A stretch of DNA of 64,000 nucleotides from Calonectria ilicicola (taxonomy: Eukaryota; Ascomycota; Sordariomycetes; Hypocreales; Nectriaceae), in contig CP085830.1 of NCBI GenBank assembly GCA_020809705.1, positions 4,464,001-4,528,000 of the forward strand, written 5' to 3'. Positions 22,373-33,748 of the stretch are shown here, piece by piece (position 1 is the first letter of the stretch; each line of letters opens with the position of its first letter). The notes beneath the pieces are model-generated. The model made no database searches, was not told where the DNA came from, and saw only the letters and a program-made list of their open reading frames with translations. A program made the translations under genes and the position numbers.

Positions 22373-22638
22373 ATGCATCTGATGTACACCCTCGACGCCA
22401 ATGGCAACCGCCTCTACACCCTCAAGAAGGTTGCCCACGGCCAGGTCACCAAGTCCGCCCACCCTGCCCGCTTCTCCCCTGACGACAAGTGGTCGCGCCA
22501 GCGAGTCACCCTTAAGCGCCGCTTCGGTCTGCTGTTGACCCAGCAGAGTGAGTCTCCCCTTCATCCCTCTCCAGGTCTCCCTGTGAGCTTGTTACGCGCT
22601 TCTTGATGCTAATTGGGTTTGAATCAGAGGAGGAGTAA
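22373..22638 (+). CDS. NOP10: H/ACA snoRNP subunit NOP10
   Basis: Exons 22373-22547 and 22628-22638; the second exon supplies only the last few codons (KEE and stop). The product has 61 residues, the usual size. The N-terminus [19 protein letters not shown], the [30 protein letters not shown] core and overall length identify Nop10, a core protein of box H/ACA ribonucleoproteins that guide pseudouridylation of rRNA and snRNA in the nucleolus. A TAC-rich zinc-less ribbon followed by a C-terminal helix is the known fold in eukaryotes. I use the ATG beginning MHLMYTL; an ATG three codons earlier would add MPT and is not typical. It points toward NOB1. Confidence 0.95.
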
Positions 22639-23025
22639 GCTTTTTCTCATAGTCCTCCGACGCATTTGAGCAAAGCAACAAGAAAAAAAATTTCGGCACG
22701 AAAACAACACGAGCCCTTGGATACAAGGTGGTGCTAGAAAAAGGGATATATATACCTATGCCGCGGCGACAACAAGCATGACAAAAAAGAGACTCTAGAG
22801 AGAGGAAGAGGGAGAGGATGAAGGGTGAAGTGGATTGGCGTTTTCAGGTCACATCACACAAGAGGCGTTTTTACTTTTTGGCACGTGGATAAGAAATGTG
22901 TGAAGACAATTTACTGGCAGATTCGGTCGATTATTGACACTTTTTTTCGATCCCATTTTCCCGACAGTGAAGAAATCTATATCCATCCATATGACCCTTG
23001 TTTTTGTACTTTCTTTTTTAACCTT

Positions 23026-24420
23026 TTAGTGTTTTCTCTTGGAATTCACGTTGCGACCAGCTCCCACGCGAATCTTGCCGCCGGAAGAGGCGCGGTGGCC
23101 GCTCAGCAGGTCTGGCAGGTAGTCCTGGTCCATGAGATCCTTCTTGCGGCTGCGGCGCTGCTCGTCTTTGGCGCGCGTGTACTCCTTCTGGTCCTCGGCG
23201 AGGAGGAGGTCGTTGCCCCAGTTGCCCTTGCCGGCAGCATTGCGGGGGAGACGGCCGTTGGCGGAGCCGTGGACGGGCTTGGGGACGCTGTAGACGTTGC
23301 CGCGCGTGTTCCACTGGAAGTTCTTCTTGAGGTGTACCTTGAAGTTGCCGCGGTCGTCGGTGGAGCAGCTGGTACGGTTGAGCGTGGGCTGGCCGCACGA
23401 AGGGCAGAACTGCTTCTCCATGTCCTTGCAGATGGTGAAGCATCCATGACACCGGAGCACCCAGCTCTTGAGCTGTGTGATGCGCGCGAGCGAAGGGGCC
23501 ACAAGGTTGAGGTTCATGCGGAGTGCCACGTTCTGCATGGCGTAATCGGATGTGAGCACGGCGGCTTGGAGGATGCGCTGCGCAGGCTGGGAGGGTGTCG
23601 CAGACGCTGTGTCCTTGTTCTGGTGCTTCTTGAGGTTCGAAGGTGTGATCCAGCCGCCGTCGTCGTCAGAGGCTTTGCCGTCTTCATCATCCACCTCTTC
23701 GGCCTCAATTGCGACCTCTGCTTCCTCTGTGGTCTCGGGCGCAGGCTGGGAGTTCTCTGATACCCCGTTGGCCTCTGACTCAATCGTCAGATTTTGTACT
23801 GCCTCCTCAAGGGGTTGTTCTGTAGTGGGCTTGTCCTCAGTAGGCTTCTCCTCGACAGGCTTCTCCTCAGCGGGCTTCTCCTCAGCAGGAGTCTCCTCTG
23901 TTGGCTTCTCTTCCGCTGTCTTCTCCTCTGTGATTTCTGGTGTCTCTACTGGTGGTTGTTCCTCTCCTGTCGCAGGTGTCGCAGCATCCTCAGTCTTGGT
24001 TTCCGAGCCTTCCTGCTCCCTCTGGGGCGGCTTGCCATTCAATCCCTTCTGGCCGGGTGTGTTTCGCAGCCTCCAGTCGCCGCCGTTGCGCTCGCACTCT
24101 AGCTCATACCCCAGAGCCAAAACCTCAATATCTGGCCTGCTCAGAACGGCCAAGTCACCTGTCCTTCGCGCAAAGCCCTGCACAAACTTGACGCTCTCTG
24201 GCTTGGGGGATCGTAGTGTGATGAAAGGAAGCAGCGTCGTTTCCACTCGGGATCGGGTCGCGGCATCGCGAATTTCGGAGATGATACAGGGGAGGGTGAA
24301 GAGTTGTTCAGCCTTGGCGCGCAGAGTGTTTGCGGGAGGGTCGTTCTTGATCAGCGGACCGGTATCGAGCACGAGACTGTGGATGGGCTTGGGAGTCGCA
24401 TCGGGCTGAGTGGATGCCAT
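23026..24420 (-). CDS. NOB1: 20S pre-rRNA D-site endonuclease NOB1
   Basis: A single exon of 464 residues. The N-terminal PIN nuclease domain begins SLVLDTGPLIKN, where the first Asp is a metal ligand, and continues through TLPCIISEIRDAATR. A long acidic, low-complexity linker (about residues 130-270) is full of EEKP/EETP repeats. The C-terminal zinc ribbon (CHGCFTICKDM...FCPSCG) follows, then a basic tail (GRNVNSKRKH). Nob1 makes the final cut that forms the 3' end of 18S rRNA in the cytoplasmic 40S precursor. The linker is longer and more repetitive than the core family needs. Its stop codon faces NOP10's, 387 nt away. The long frames on the opposite strand are shadows. Confidence 0.95.
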   Translation of the reverse strand: MASTQPDATPKPIHSLVLDTGPLIKNDPPANTLRAKAEQLFTLPCIISEIRDAATRSRVETTLLPFITLRSPKPESVKFVQGFARRTGDLAVLSRPDIEVLALGYELECERNGGDWRLRNTPGQKGLNGKPPQREQEGSETKTEDAATPATGEEQPPVETPEITEEKTAEEKPTEETPAEEKPAEEKPVEEKPTEDKPTTEQPLEEAVQNLTIESEANGVSENSQPAPETTEEAEVAIEAEEVDDEDGKASDDDGGWITPSNLKKHQNKDTASATPSQPAQRILQAAVLTSDYAMQNVALRMNLNLVAPSLARITQLKSWVLRCHGCFTICKDMEKQFCPSCGQPTLNRTSCSTDDRGNFKVHLKKNFQWNTRGNVYSVPKPVHGSANGRLPRNAAGKGNWGNDLLLAEDQKEYTRAKDEQRRSRKKDLMDQDYLPDLLSGHRASSGGKIRVGAGRNVNSKRKH

Positions 24421-25620
24421 GATGGGCAGATTGTCCGGTGCGGACGGAAACTGGGTGGTTAAGTAGGTTGTGTTTTATTCAGTGTCAAGGCGCCTTCGTC
24501 TGTGACGGTTGAAAATGGTTTCGAAACTCGCTAATCGGTTTTGTGTGAGTGGATGCTGGACTTGTTCGCAGATGTGGGGGTTTGCGAAATTCTGTGGTGT
24601 TGATCGCGGGGCAGACTTTTTTTTGTGTGCGATAAGATAAGCCACTGATATGCTTTGATAAGCATTTCATAGATGCTAGTGTACTTGCTTTGGAGAGGCT
24701 AAAAATGCAGTGCTTTTTTTTTTTTCTACACTCGGTCTATTCTTTAGACTTTTGTTTGGGTAAGGAAAAGAAAAGAAGAAAAAAAAACTTGAACGGAACC
24801 GCACGTTATTGGGTGTCCAATAGAATTGTGCATTCCAAGCAAGGATCTAAGTTATCAGACTATTGTTGCTCATATAATATATCCCACAAGAGAGCGTTTC
24901 CCATTAAGCCCCCCATCTTTAGTACACCACGTGTCTCTGTCGCTGGACGGGTTTGAAGTCGATGCCATCCCTTGTGTCGCAGTGCACCGGTGTTTTACAG
25001 TTATAGAACTTGTATCTTGGCATAGTCGACCCCAAATAAAGATTTGGAACTCATCCACTGTTGCGTCCTCACTACATGGCATTCGCTCGGGGGAATGCCC
25101 AGCGAATACGATGACATGAAAGCGCCTCCTTCTACCTGATGTAATCTCGACTGACCTGTTTTCGACGTTATAGCCATCCCAAAGTGACCATGTCAAAATT
25201 AAGAGGATCAAAGTTATTTGTGCCTTGACCGGAGCTGAAAGTCTCACCACTTTCTCTTTCAGATGCGGTAGCCCTACAGCCTCCTGAGGGGGGATCAAGT
25301 TGGCTATTTTTGGACCAACTCAAACGAGAGGTAAATTGACCCAGCCCAGACGTGGCGTCTTCCAGGCGCTATTTTCCGCAAATTTGGCCTTTTTTAGTAA
25401 CTGAACACCAAGAGGGCTATGACACTATGACCAACTGGGAATAATGTTAAAACGGACATCGAAACACCCCGCGTATACCTCAGACATTGGCTGATCAGGC
25501 TTCAGGTGACTGCAAGAGGGCACAGACCCGTTTCACAACCGAGGATACATATACTCGCCAGATACTCGCAAAATCCCACTTTCAAACGCTTCTATTGCGA
25601 ACATCAAACATTTCGACAAA
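24421..25620. other. Intergenic, NOB1 and HET-ANK upstream regions
   Basis: No gene is supported. It separates two divergent genes and carries T/A-runs near 24714 and 24778, and a 20-bp repeat copy at 24694-24713. Confidence 0.45.
24694..24713 (+). repeat. Short dispersed repeat, copy 1
   Basis: AGAGGCTAAAAATGCAGTGC is identical base for base to 28771-28790, and nearly identical to stretches at 28416 and 28574. Confidence 0.75.
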
Positions 25621-27789
25621 ATGCGGTTACTTCACACAACAGATCTAACAGTTCGAGAAATTCAGAGACCCACCCGGTATGCGATTCTTTCTCATACGTG
25701 GGATAATGACGAAATCACGTTTCAGGACATCGAAGGCCCCGACCCGAAGGAGAAACCAGGATACGCAAAGATAGCGGCAGCATGTGCCACTGCCGCGGCA
25801 GATGGATTCGAGTACGTTTGGATCGATACATGTTGCATCGATAAGTCCAGCAACACAGAGCTATCTGAAGCTATCAATTCCATGTATCGGTGGTATCAAG
25901 AGGCGGAAGTGTGTTATGTCCACCTTGCCGATGTCCCCGATCGCGAGTTTACACAAAGCAGATGGTTCACACGGGGATGGACTCTGCAAGAGCTCATCGC
26001 TCCATCATCAATCATCTTTTTCGACAAGGAATGGGAACTAATAGGCACCAAATCAAGCCTAGCAGGCTTCATCGCTGACCAAACACGAATCCCCATTCAA
26101 TACCTCCAGGGAGCTGATCTCTGGACTGCTAGCATTGCTCAAAGGATGTCTTGGGCTGCGGAGAGAGAGACAACAAGACCTGAGGACATGGCGTACTGTC
26201 TAATGGGTATCTTTGATGTCCACATGCCCATCATTTACGGAGAAGGCAACAACGCATTCATCCGCCTTCAACGAGAAATCGTGAAGACGTCAGACGATCT
26301 CAGTATCTTTGCCTGGCAATCAAAAAAGGAGAACCACGGCGGGCTATTAGCCACCTCCCCAGCACCATTTAAAAAGTCATTCAACATTGTACGCCTACCG
26401 GACACTGATGTCTATAATGGTACTGTGTCTATCGATAATCGAGGAATTCATCTCAAGCTACGCTTCGCGCCCCAAGCCTCTTCTGGAAACTTTGGTCTCG
26501 CCGCCCTCAACTGTGCGGAAATCGGAAATCTACAAAAGCCAATCGCGATTTGTCTCAAGGCTATAGATCAAACAAGACCGTACTTTACAAGAGCTCAGAC
26601 AAACATTTTGTTTTACGCAACAGATCCAACCTGGCCTGAGATTTCCCTGTGCGTTCGACAACCACATACGATCACTAGAACCATCTCAAAGGAAGCGGCG
26701 AACCAGGCAGCACCCCTATTCTACGCAGCCAAAAACGGACACGATTCAATGGTTAAAAAGATATTAAGCTCTGGCACAGGCCAAGTAAACTGGGAGAGCC
26801 CGAAGGGAGAGACGCCATTGGCTATGGCAGCAAAGAATGGGCATGAAGAAATTGCCCGGCTGCTACTAGATTGCTCCAATATCCAGGTAAATCTCTGCGA
26901 TGAATCTAGGCAGACAGCACTCTGGTTTGCAGCAGCTTCAGGCCACGAATCAATAGTCAGACTTTTATTGCGTCGAGGTGATGTCCAAATTGACGTTAAG
27001 AACAATATCGGACGCACGCCACTATGGATGGCGGCAAATGGAGGACACGAGAAGGTTGCAAGAATGATTCTAAGGAGTGGCTATAATGATGTCAACCTTA
27101 AAGACGAAAAGGGCTGGACACCACTAGGAATAGCTGCATTCCACGGACATGAGCCAGTAGTCAGGTTACTCCTGGGTCAACGAAACGTGGAAGTCGACTC
27201 AAAGAACTTGGACGGAGAAACGCCATTGATGGCAGCCGCAAGCGAAGGGAACAGCGCCGTGGTGAAACTATTACTGGATTATGGGCGATCTGACTTTAAC
27301 ACAAGAGACGCGCAAGGAAATACGCCGCTCTGGATAGCGGCTCAAAAAGGATACGCTCCAGTAGTCAACTTGCTGTTGCATCAACAGGGTGTGGAGGTCA
27401 ACGCTAGAGACAAGAGCATGGAGACACCTCTATGTGTGGCAGCAAGTGAGGGATACGGCACGGTGGTCAAGCTACTAGTTGACCACGGAGGTGTCGAAGT
27501 GAATGCAGGAAATGTGTTCGGTCGCACTCCTCTCTGGATAGCGGCAAGAAACGGAGACTCGGAGGTGGTGCAGATTCTCTTGGGCTGCACTGGAGTGCAA
27601 TACGACGCAAAGGACGTGAATGGATGTCCACCGCTGGCTATAGCTGAAAGAGAAGGTCACCAGAAGGTGGCTAACTTCCTAAGACTGAGAGAGAGGATGA
27701 ATTTGGAGGCCATGATGGAGGACAAGAGGGATAAGAAACTGTCGGTACGAACGTCTATCGCGAATTTAAGAGGCAGCATGAGATGGTAG
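25621..27789 (+). CDS. HET-domain protein with ten ankyrin repeats
   Basis: An intronless gene of 722 residues. The N-terminal half is a HET (heterokaryon incompatibility) domain, with its usual blocks in order: ILSHTWDNDEITFQD, YVWIDTCCIDKSSNTELSEA, SMYRWYQEAEVCYVHLADV, RWFTRGWTLQELIAPSS and the MAYCLMGIFDVHMPIIYGEG block. From about residue 365 there are ten ankyrin repeats of about 34 residues with TPL..AA..GH..VV.LLL signatures. HET domains act as cell-death effector modules in vegetative incompatibility and in immune-like responses; ankyrin repeats usually bind a partner. No NTPase domain is present, so it is a HET-ANK protein, not a full NLR. The trigger is unknown. It is flanked at both sides by the same 20-bp repeat. 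Confidence 0.93.
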   Translation: MRLLHTTDLTVREIQRPTRYAILSHTWDNDEITFQDIEGPDPKEKPGYAKIAAACATAAADGFEYVWIDTCCIDKSSNTELSEAINSMYRWYQEAEVCYVHLADVPDREFTQSRWFTRGWTLQELIAPSSIIFFDKEWELIGTKSSLAGFIADQTRIPIQYLQGADLWTASIAQRMSWAAERETTRPEDMAYCLMGIFDVHMPIIYGEGNNAFIRLQREIVKTSDDLSIFAWQSKKENHGGLLATSPAPFKKSFNIVRLPDTDVYNGTVSIDNRGIHLKLRFAPQASSGNFGLAALNCAEIGNLQKPIAICLKAIDQTRPYFTRAQTNILFYATDPTWPEISLCVRQPHTITRTISKEAANQAAPLFYAAKNGHDSMVKKILSSGTGQVNWESPKGETPLAMAAKNGHEEIARLLLDCSNIQVNLCDESRQTALWFAAASGHESIVRLLLRRGDVQIDVKNNIGRTPLWMAANGGHEKVARMILRSGYNDVNLKDEKGWTPLGIAAFHGHEPVVRLLLGQRNVEVDSKNLDGETPLMAAASEGNSAVVKLLLDYGRSDFNTRDAQGNTPLWIAAQKGYAPVVNLLLHQQGVEVNARDKSMETPLCVAASEGYGTVVKLLVDHGGVEVNAGNVFGRTPLWIAARNGDSEVVQILLGCTGVQYDAKDVNGCPPLAIAEREGHQKVANFLRLRERMNLEAMMEDKRDKKLSVRTSIANLRGSMRW

Positions 27790-28415
27790 TCTTGGGGTAC
27801 TATATCAATAAACATATGTAATAATTAGCAACATTTTCCAACAATGTGGCCTCTTCAAATTTCAAACCAATATGTCTTCGATTTCAAAATATTCACGTTA
27901 ATGATCGTACGGACTTGGCTCTCAAAACGCCAATGAGAGAAAGCTGCCCAGTATTGGGGAGCATGTACTTAGCCTTGGGCGGTGACGTCTTGACAACTCG
28001 TTCAGCAAGATAGTCATGATGGTCGACGTAAGCACTAAGTCAAACTTTTTGACAAATTTGGTTCGTAATTTCGGTATGCACTGCATTTTTTGCCCCTGAG
28101 GGCGAGGTTTCTGCATGGAGATGATCCATCGTCAACACGCTACCCCGTTTGGGAAGGTAAATGTTGACTTTTTTTTTTCAACATGGCTATGCCCATTACC
28201 CACTACATTTCAAATAACTATTCTGATCGTCGGAGATGCATAGATTGTACATACTGTGTTTTAATTTCACAAAGTTATTACTCAAGAGTGAAGTAGTTTG
28301 CAAAGACAGTCTCCATGATCGCGCATCGTAAATCATCAATCAATGGGCTTGCTGTAGTTATGGGCCCACGTCGAACAACTTCGCAGAGGCGCAGCATCGT
28401 GCAGGTTCTTAGCAT

Positions 28416-28790
28416 GAGCTAAGAATGCAGTGCTGGAAATGTGGCTCGCGACGAAGTGCATTTACTTGCATAAATAGTAAAAGAGGTGCAAATATGACAT
28501 TTGTGGCTTGTAGTAATGACCAATCACCTACAGAGTATGTAGGACTTTTTTTGTCTTACATATTCTCCTCTGCAGAGGCTAAGAATGCAGTGCTAAGAAT
28601 AATACCCGAATGCCATGCTGAAGACCAATCGTGAAGCCCGATAAATCCAGGAAACCCGATGAAGTGCATTTACTCGCATAAACGATAAAAGAGGTGGTGC
28701 AAAGATAATATCAGTGGCTCATCGCAGTAACTAATAACACCTGGCAATTTGTGTATGTGTTCTGCTCTAAAGAGGCTAAAAATGCAGTGC
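28416..28790 (+). repeat. Cluster of decayed short repeats, copies 2-4
   Basis: GCTAAGAATGCAGTGCT occurs at about 28418 and 28578, and AGAGGCTAAAAATGCAGTGC at 28771. A second block, GA(C/T)GAAGTGCATTTACT(T/C)GCATAAA followed by TAAAAGAGGT, occurs at about 28452 and 28659. The two block copies differ mostly by C/T and A/G transitions, which suggests an old duplicated element. Confidence 0.65.
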
Positions 28791-30452
28791 GCCACGTAAA
28801 CGGCAATTTTTATATTTTAAAGGGGAGGTGCCAAGAGAACCTGTCAGAACTAAATCTAGGTGCCAGAAAATAAATGGTTGCCAAGGCTTCAAACAGGTGT
28901 CTGCTTGGCATCGGGTGATTGACATGGACGCTGAAGCAGATCCCTTGGCTTTTGAAAGTTACTTCATCACTATATCTCTTGGCGATTTGAACTGCAACCA
29001 CAAGTCTATTAATTCTAATCTACTAAATATTTTAGCTGATAATAAATATTTTCATAAGATATTTTGTTATTCTTTTAATAATTGATGGTTGTTGTAAAAA
29101 AAAAAAACCCCGAACTGCTATAGGGTAATCGCGACTTTTTTTGACCACGACACTAACTAAAAAAGGAGGCACGGTCTGATGACGCGGTGACGGCGAAAGC
29201 CGGGGAGCTTCTAGAAGACGACGAATCAATTGGAAACAGGGACAGGCCCATCACAGCTGCGTCGTGTTTGGGGCTATGATTTGCATGCCGCTAGTCAGAA
29301 AATGCAGACACTAGGTCACCCCAGACAACATGTCATTGTTACGGGCGTGCAGGGCGTGTTTTAGATTGGCTTCGAATTAGAGTTGCCATCCAGGATTAGA
29401 AGCGGCCGGTAAACGAGGTTCCTCTCTTCGAAAAAAAAAAAGTCTGCCTCGTGTGTGGCCTCTTATTTGGATTTTTTAAAATGATCAGAATCCTAATGAC
29501 AGGCCATGTCACGCGACCAGTTCCTAATTGAATTATTTTTATTCTGTGCGTTTACTATGCAGATCCGATAAGAGAAGTGGGCAATGAAGAACCCAAAATA
29601 GAAATGAAAAGAGATGGAATTGCAAGATTAAATTTCCCATCTATATGGGTAACTTTGGCAAGGCAGGATTCCAACACGAAAGAGCAAAGTCTCAAGGGCA
29701 TCTTTTCTGCAAGATTGAAGCAAAATTGCCCAGCAAATACAGTTTTGGGTATGGGCTATACGGCAGTTCGGCGATAAGACGGTACTCTGTTATCAGCATC
29801 ATTTGGGGTAAAGTTTGGGGTCGGCAAAAAGTTGCCGTAGTAGCGCGGTAGTTTCTGTATAGGATCGAGGATGCCTATGCAAAGGATGATCTACGTTGCG
29901 TGCCCCGCATAGCTTAGTTGAAAGAGACGACTCTCTTTTAGCCCGGAAATCCCGTAGGATGATGTTACTTCCTTATCGCAATCCTCGAAAAGTCTATTAA
30001 GATCATGGGCCGTGTGTTGTGGTTTCAGCCGGGCGGTCCCTGTTTTGGAGGCGATCCAAATCAAGATGACAGGTGGAGGGAGGGCTGAAGTTTTTTTTTC
30101 CTTTTCTTTTTTTTTTAGACTTTGACTTTTTGGCGGCCATAGGGCATCTTGTTTCCGTTTGGGCGAGCCAATACCGGGAACCTGACCCGAGCTTCTGCAA
30201 CTGGAACAGGGCAGCGTAAACGGGCAGCAAGGGGCGGGCACGTCTGATTCAATTGTGGGTGCAAATACAACTCTGGCGGGTCCGTTTCGGAAGCTATAAT
30301 AAAGATTTGCGACGCTGGCAGGTTAGCTCTCGTGGAGTCTTTTCCAATTGCGCAAGCAGAGTTACGAAAAACTAAAAAAGAAAGTAGCCACGAGCGGGAC
30401 CCGTTTATGAGCTGATTTGGGGCTCGAATCGGAGACGGAGATGGATGGATAC

Positions 30453-30486
30453 AATGTAATGTAATGTAATGTAATGTAATGCAATG
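30453..30486 (+). repeat. Pentanucleotide microsatellite (AATGT)n
   Basis: About six copies of AATGT, the last one degenerate (AATGC). Confidence 0.85.
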
Positions 30487-31930
30487 GGACGCTCTTGGCC
30501 AGGCCAACACGGAGGGCGGGTTTCACCAAGTTGCGATTCCGGAGCTGGTGCAGCAGTAGTAGACAAGCAAAGCCAACAAGCAGCCGAATGGCATTAATAA
30601 TATGCAACAGCAAATCTGGCACCACGAAGGAAGCGGTGGCTGCGGGTCTCGAAAACTCCCCGAAGAGAAGGTCGCCGCGGGGCCAATTTTTCAGAGCAAG
30701 CATTCTCGAGAAAGCGAGGCCCAGGATGCACAGGGATATGGGCCAGTGTGAAGGCTAAAAGGCAGTTTATATGACTAAATGCAAGCACGGGGTCGTCAGC
30801 AGGCGGAGTCGCTGTGGACACGGCCGAGGGGGGCGACTGGGATGGGCCGGGGCAGTGTAGCGGGCCGACTCAAACGGTGCAGCACGAGATTCGCTGGCGA
30901 CGAGTTTCTGGCTCATAATGAGAATTAGAAATTGAGATCGTATCAGAGATCGATATCTGGGTGGAATCCTGGGTTCGCCTAGAAAATAAAAAAAAAAAAA
31001 AGAGGGCAGTATGGAGTGCTTCTCTCCAGACTCTCCACCGAGAGCCACAAAGCTTGGCGCGCACGATTGATAGGCACCATGTCGGCGCGTGGGCGGGCCA
31101 ATCAGAGGGTGCGGGTTTGACTGGACGGGATGAGTACAGCTAACTACTAACTGATTTCGTTAGATTGAGTGCATGGCATGAAGCAGGTAAACGAGCCCAC
31201 AGGACGTGTCGTTTCGCCTCCGTCAGATGCGTGTGTATGTGCGGGCGTGTCGTGCCACTCGCTGGGTCGGCTGTGCCGGTTGGGAGACGACGTCTTGCCG
31301 GCAAGGGCCGGAGATGGTCGGGTGGATGGATGGAGAGGGAGAAAGAGGCATGTCATGGCATGTGTGTGTGTGAGGTGTGGTGTGTTGGTTGCTTTTTTCG
31401 ACGTCTGTGCGAATGACGATGGTCATGTATTGGATTGTCTAATGAATGTCCAATGCATTGCCTACACTACCTACCAGCACGTCGCTAGTATTACAATTTA
31501 GATATGCAGGTCCATGTATGTGCTATACTCAATGCAGCAGAGTGGTTCCCGGTCTAAAGCCAGCCGCCAGGCCAGTCTCCGGTAAATAGGCAGACGAGGG
31601 CGGGCCGCGGCGGCCATGGTGGCTGCAGCACAACAAGTACCAAAGGCTCTGATGCGACGTTGCGCAGCTTGTTTGGGACTGGCGCCGATGGGTTGCCCGG
31701 TTTTCTAGAAACAGCGCATTGGAGATGATGACGGTGGCGTGGACAAGAGGCGACGAACTAGGAGCTCGTTCTGTGTTAGCTTCAACACGTTCGAGACGAC
31801 GCGCGCTACGGGAGAAAGCACGGGGCATAGGGCGCAATGCACCGAGAGGACCTACCTAGATGAGTTAGGGCGGTGCGGGTGGCACGGGAAGAGTCGGGGA
31901 TGCTTGTGATGTTGGAGTGTAGATCAATAA

Positions 31931-31956
31931 GGGTTGGTTGGGTTGGGTTGGGTTGG
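31931..31956 (+). repeat. Pentanucleotide microsatellite (GGGTT)n
   Basis: About five copies of GGGTT, one imperfect. It resembles but does not match the fungal telomere unit TTAGGG. Confidence 0.8.
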
Positions 31957-32535
31957 CAATGACCGCCACGGAGGCGAATTTGGATGGATGATGAATGAGA
32001 CCATGATGCATGCGGGCAGGGCAGGGCAGGGCAAAAGGCAACGCTAACGGGACAGAACACGGACAGACATCGTACCATACAAGGCTGCTGCCGAGAGGGT
32101 GGTGGCGGTGGGGATTTGTGAGAATCCGTCATGATTCAACAATTGTTGTCATGAGGAGCAGCCACAGAGAGAGAGACGGAGAGCGGCCCGACATACGGAG
32201 ACACAGAGAAGTGAGGAAACGAGACAACAAAACCGACGTGCCCCATGTCGCATATGGCGTCGTGAGGGGTCCAACGGAGACATGGCTCTCGGTGCGGAGA
32301 AACGAGGAGCTAGTGCCAACCTTGAATCATCAAAAGGACACAGGCTGCGTAGACTGCGTAAGAAATAACATAATGAAAAAAGAATTAGATCAGAGGCCGA
32401 GAGGGCTAGACCAGGGCGGGCCATGGCACTGGCTTTCTTTGCTGTTGCCATCCGAAGGGAAGACAGGGAGGGTGATGACCCCGGTATCCTTGCGGGCTAT
32501 TCTGCATCGGCGCCATTGGCCCTCTTGTCGCTGGA

Positions 32536-32559
32536 CAGCAGCAGCAGCAGCAGCAGCAG
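32536..32559 (+). repeat. Trinucleotide microsatellite (CAG)8
   Basis: Eight uninterrupted CAG units outside any supported gene. Confidence 0.9.
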
Positions 32560-33711
32560 GGCAGGGGAGGACGGAGTGGGCTGCATCCATCCTGGTCCTG
32601 CTCGCGCACCCTCATCTGACGAACGAACTCGGGGGCAGAGCGGACAGAGCAGACAGGGGAGGGTCGAGCAAGGCAGGGTCTGGTCCGGAGCTGGGAGCTG
32701 GGCACCATGCGTGTGCCCCGCACAAGGGCGTGCCCCTGGCTAGCGAGCTTCTCGAAGACTTCTTCTGCCAGGGCTGACGAGATGATGTGCGTCAAAGAGT
32801 GTTATCTCTGCGTGGTGGTGTGGTGAAGCGTTCCTTATCTTTGGGCTTGGCCTGCTTGGCCCTGCTTGGCCCTGCGTCGCTCTCCCACTCTCACTAACTC
32901 GGTGAAGCCGGACAGAATTTTCCATGCGCCCGTCCATGCAACGTCCGTCGCCCGGGCTTGGCGTGGGCCGAATGTTGCCTGTTTGGTGGTGTTGGTGAGA
33001 TCTGGGAGGACCGGCGCTCCGTCCGCCAAGCTCGCGACCCGGCGCCGTGTGCCAACGACAGCGCAGCGCCCTCCTCCGCGTCACCTCCGCAAAAACGCTC
33101 TCCGCAAAAAGCGCAAAAACCTGGGGCAGAAGCCACGGTGCTCGTCTCGTGCCTCGCGACTGGTCAGCATGTTGACGTAAAAGTTACCACGCTGAGGCAA
33201 CTCAATCTCTGGGCTCGCGGTGGTGCTGCGGGGAGAGAGTATGGGGATTGTCGGCCCATTAGCATTGCATTACTCGTTTGGTGAGGGAGTGAGGGCAAAA
33301 AAAAAAATAAAAAATAAAAACTGGAGCCTCGCTGAATAACGAAGCAGCCGTGCGCGGGTTTCGTTGACACATAGCAACAGGGCCAGCAGCCAAGCAGAGG
33401 CCCGCGTGCGGCTCTGTCGTCGCAGTGCCGGGCCCGCATTAGGTAACGGCAAAGCCTGATCCACTATAGCATCACGACGCCTGGTCTCTGAACAGCGTCG
33501 GCTTTTCGGCACGCGGATCAGCAATCGCTGTGCGTTTGATTTGCTTTGCACTCGCCTTCCCAATTGGACTCGGGTTTTTGCTTTGCGGGTGGAGTAGTCG
33601 TAGTGTACGTAGCAAATACACAGCTGGCTAGCGACTCTGGGGCCGATTTACTGGTGTCTTACCAGCTGGTCCAGTGGTGCTAGTGGTCCCTTGTTTTCCT
33701 GGAGTAAATCC

Positions 33712-33748
33712 ACACACACACAGAGAGAGACACACGCACACACAGACA
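33712..33748 (+). repeat. CA/GA dinucleotide repeat
   Basis: Interleaved CA and GA runs, about 500 nt upstream of the amino-acid permease start. Confidence 0.75.

Noticed and set aside
22825..23760. 311-codon plus-strand frame over NOB1
   Set aside because: Shadow of the NOB1 zinc-ribbon half. The minus strand encodes the recognisable protein.
29899..29960. Possible tRNA around AGCTTAGTTGAAAGAG
   Set aside because: No T arm and no closing acceptor stem.
31931..31956. GGGTT repeats as an internal telomere tract
   Set aside because: The fungal telomere unit is TTAGGG; this five-base unit is a plain microsatellite.
32010..32777. 255-codon plus-strand frame in the gene desert
   Set aside because: Includes the CAG microsatellite and has repeat-like composition; opposite-strand frames overlap it and no domain is seen.
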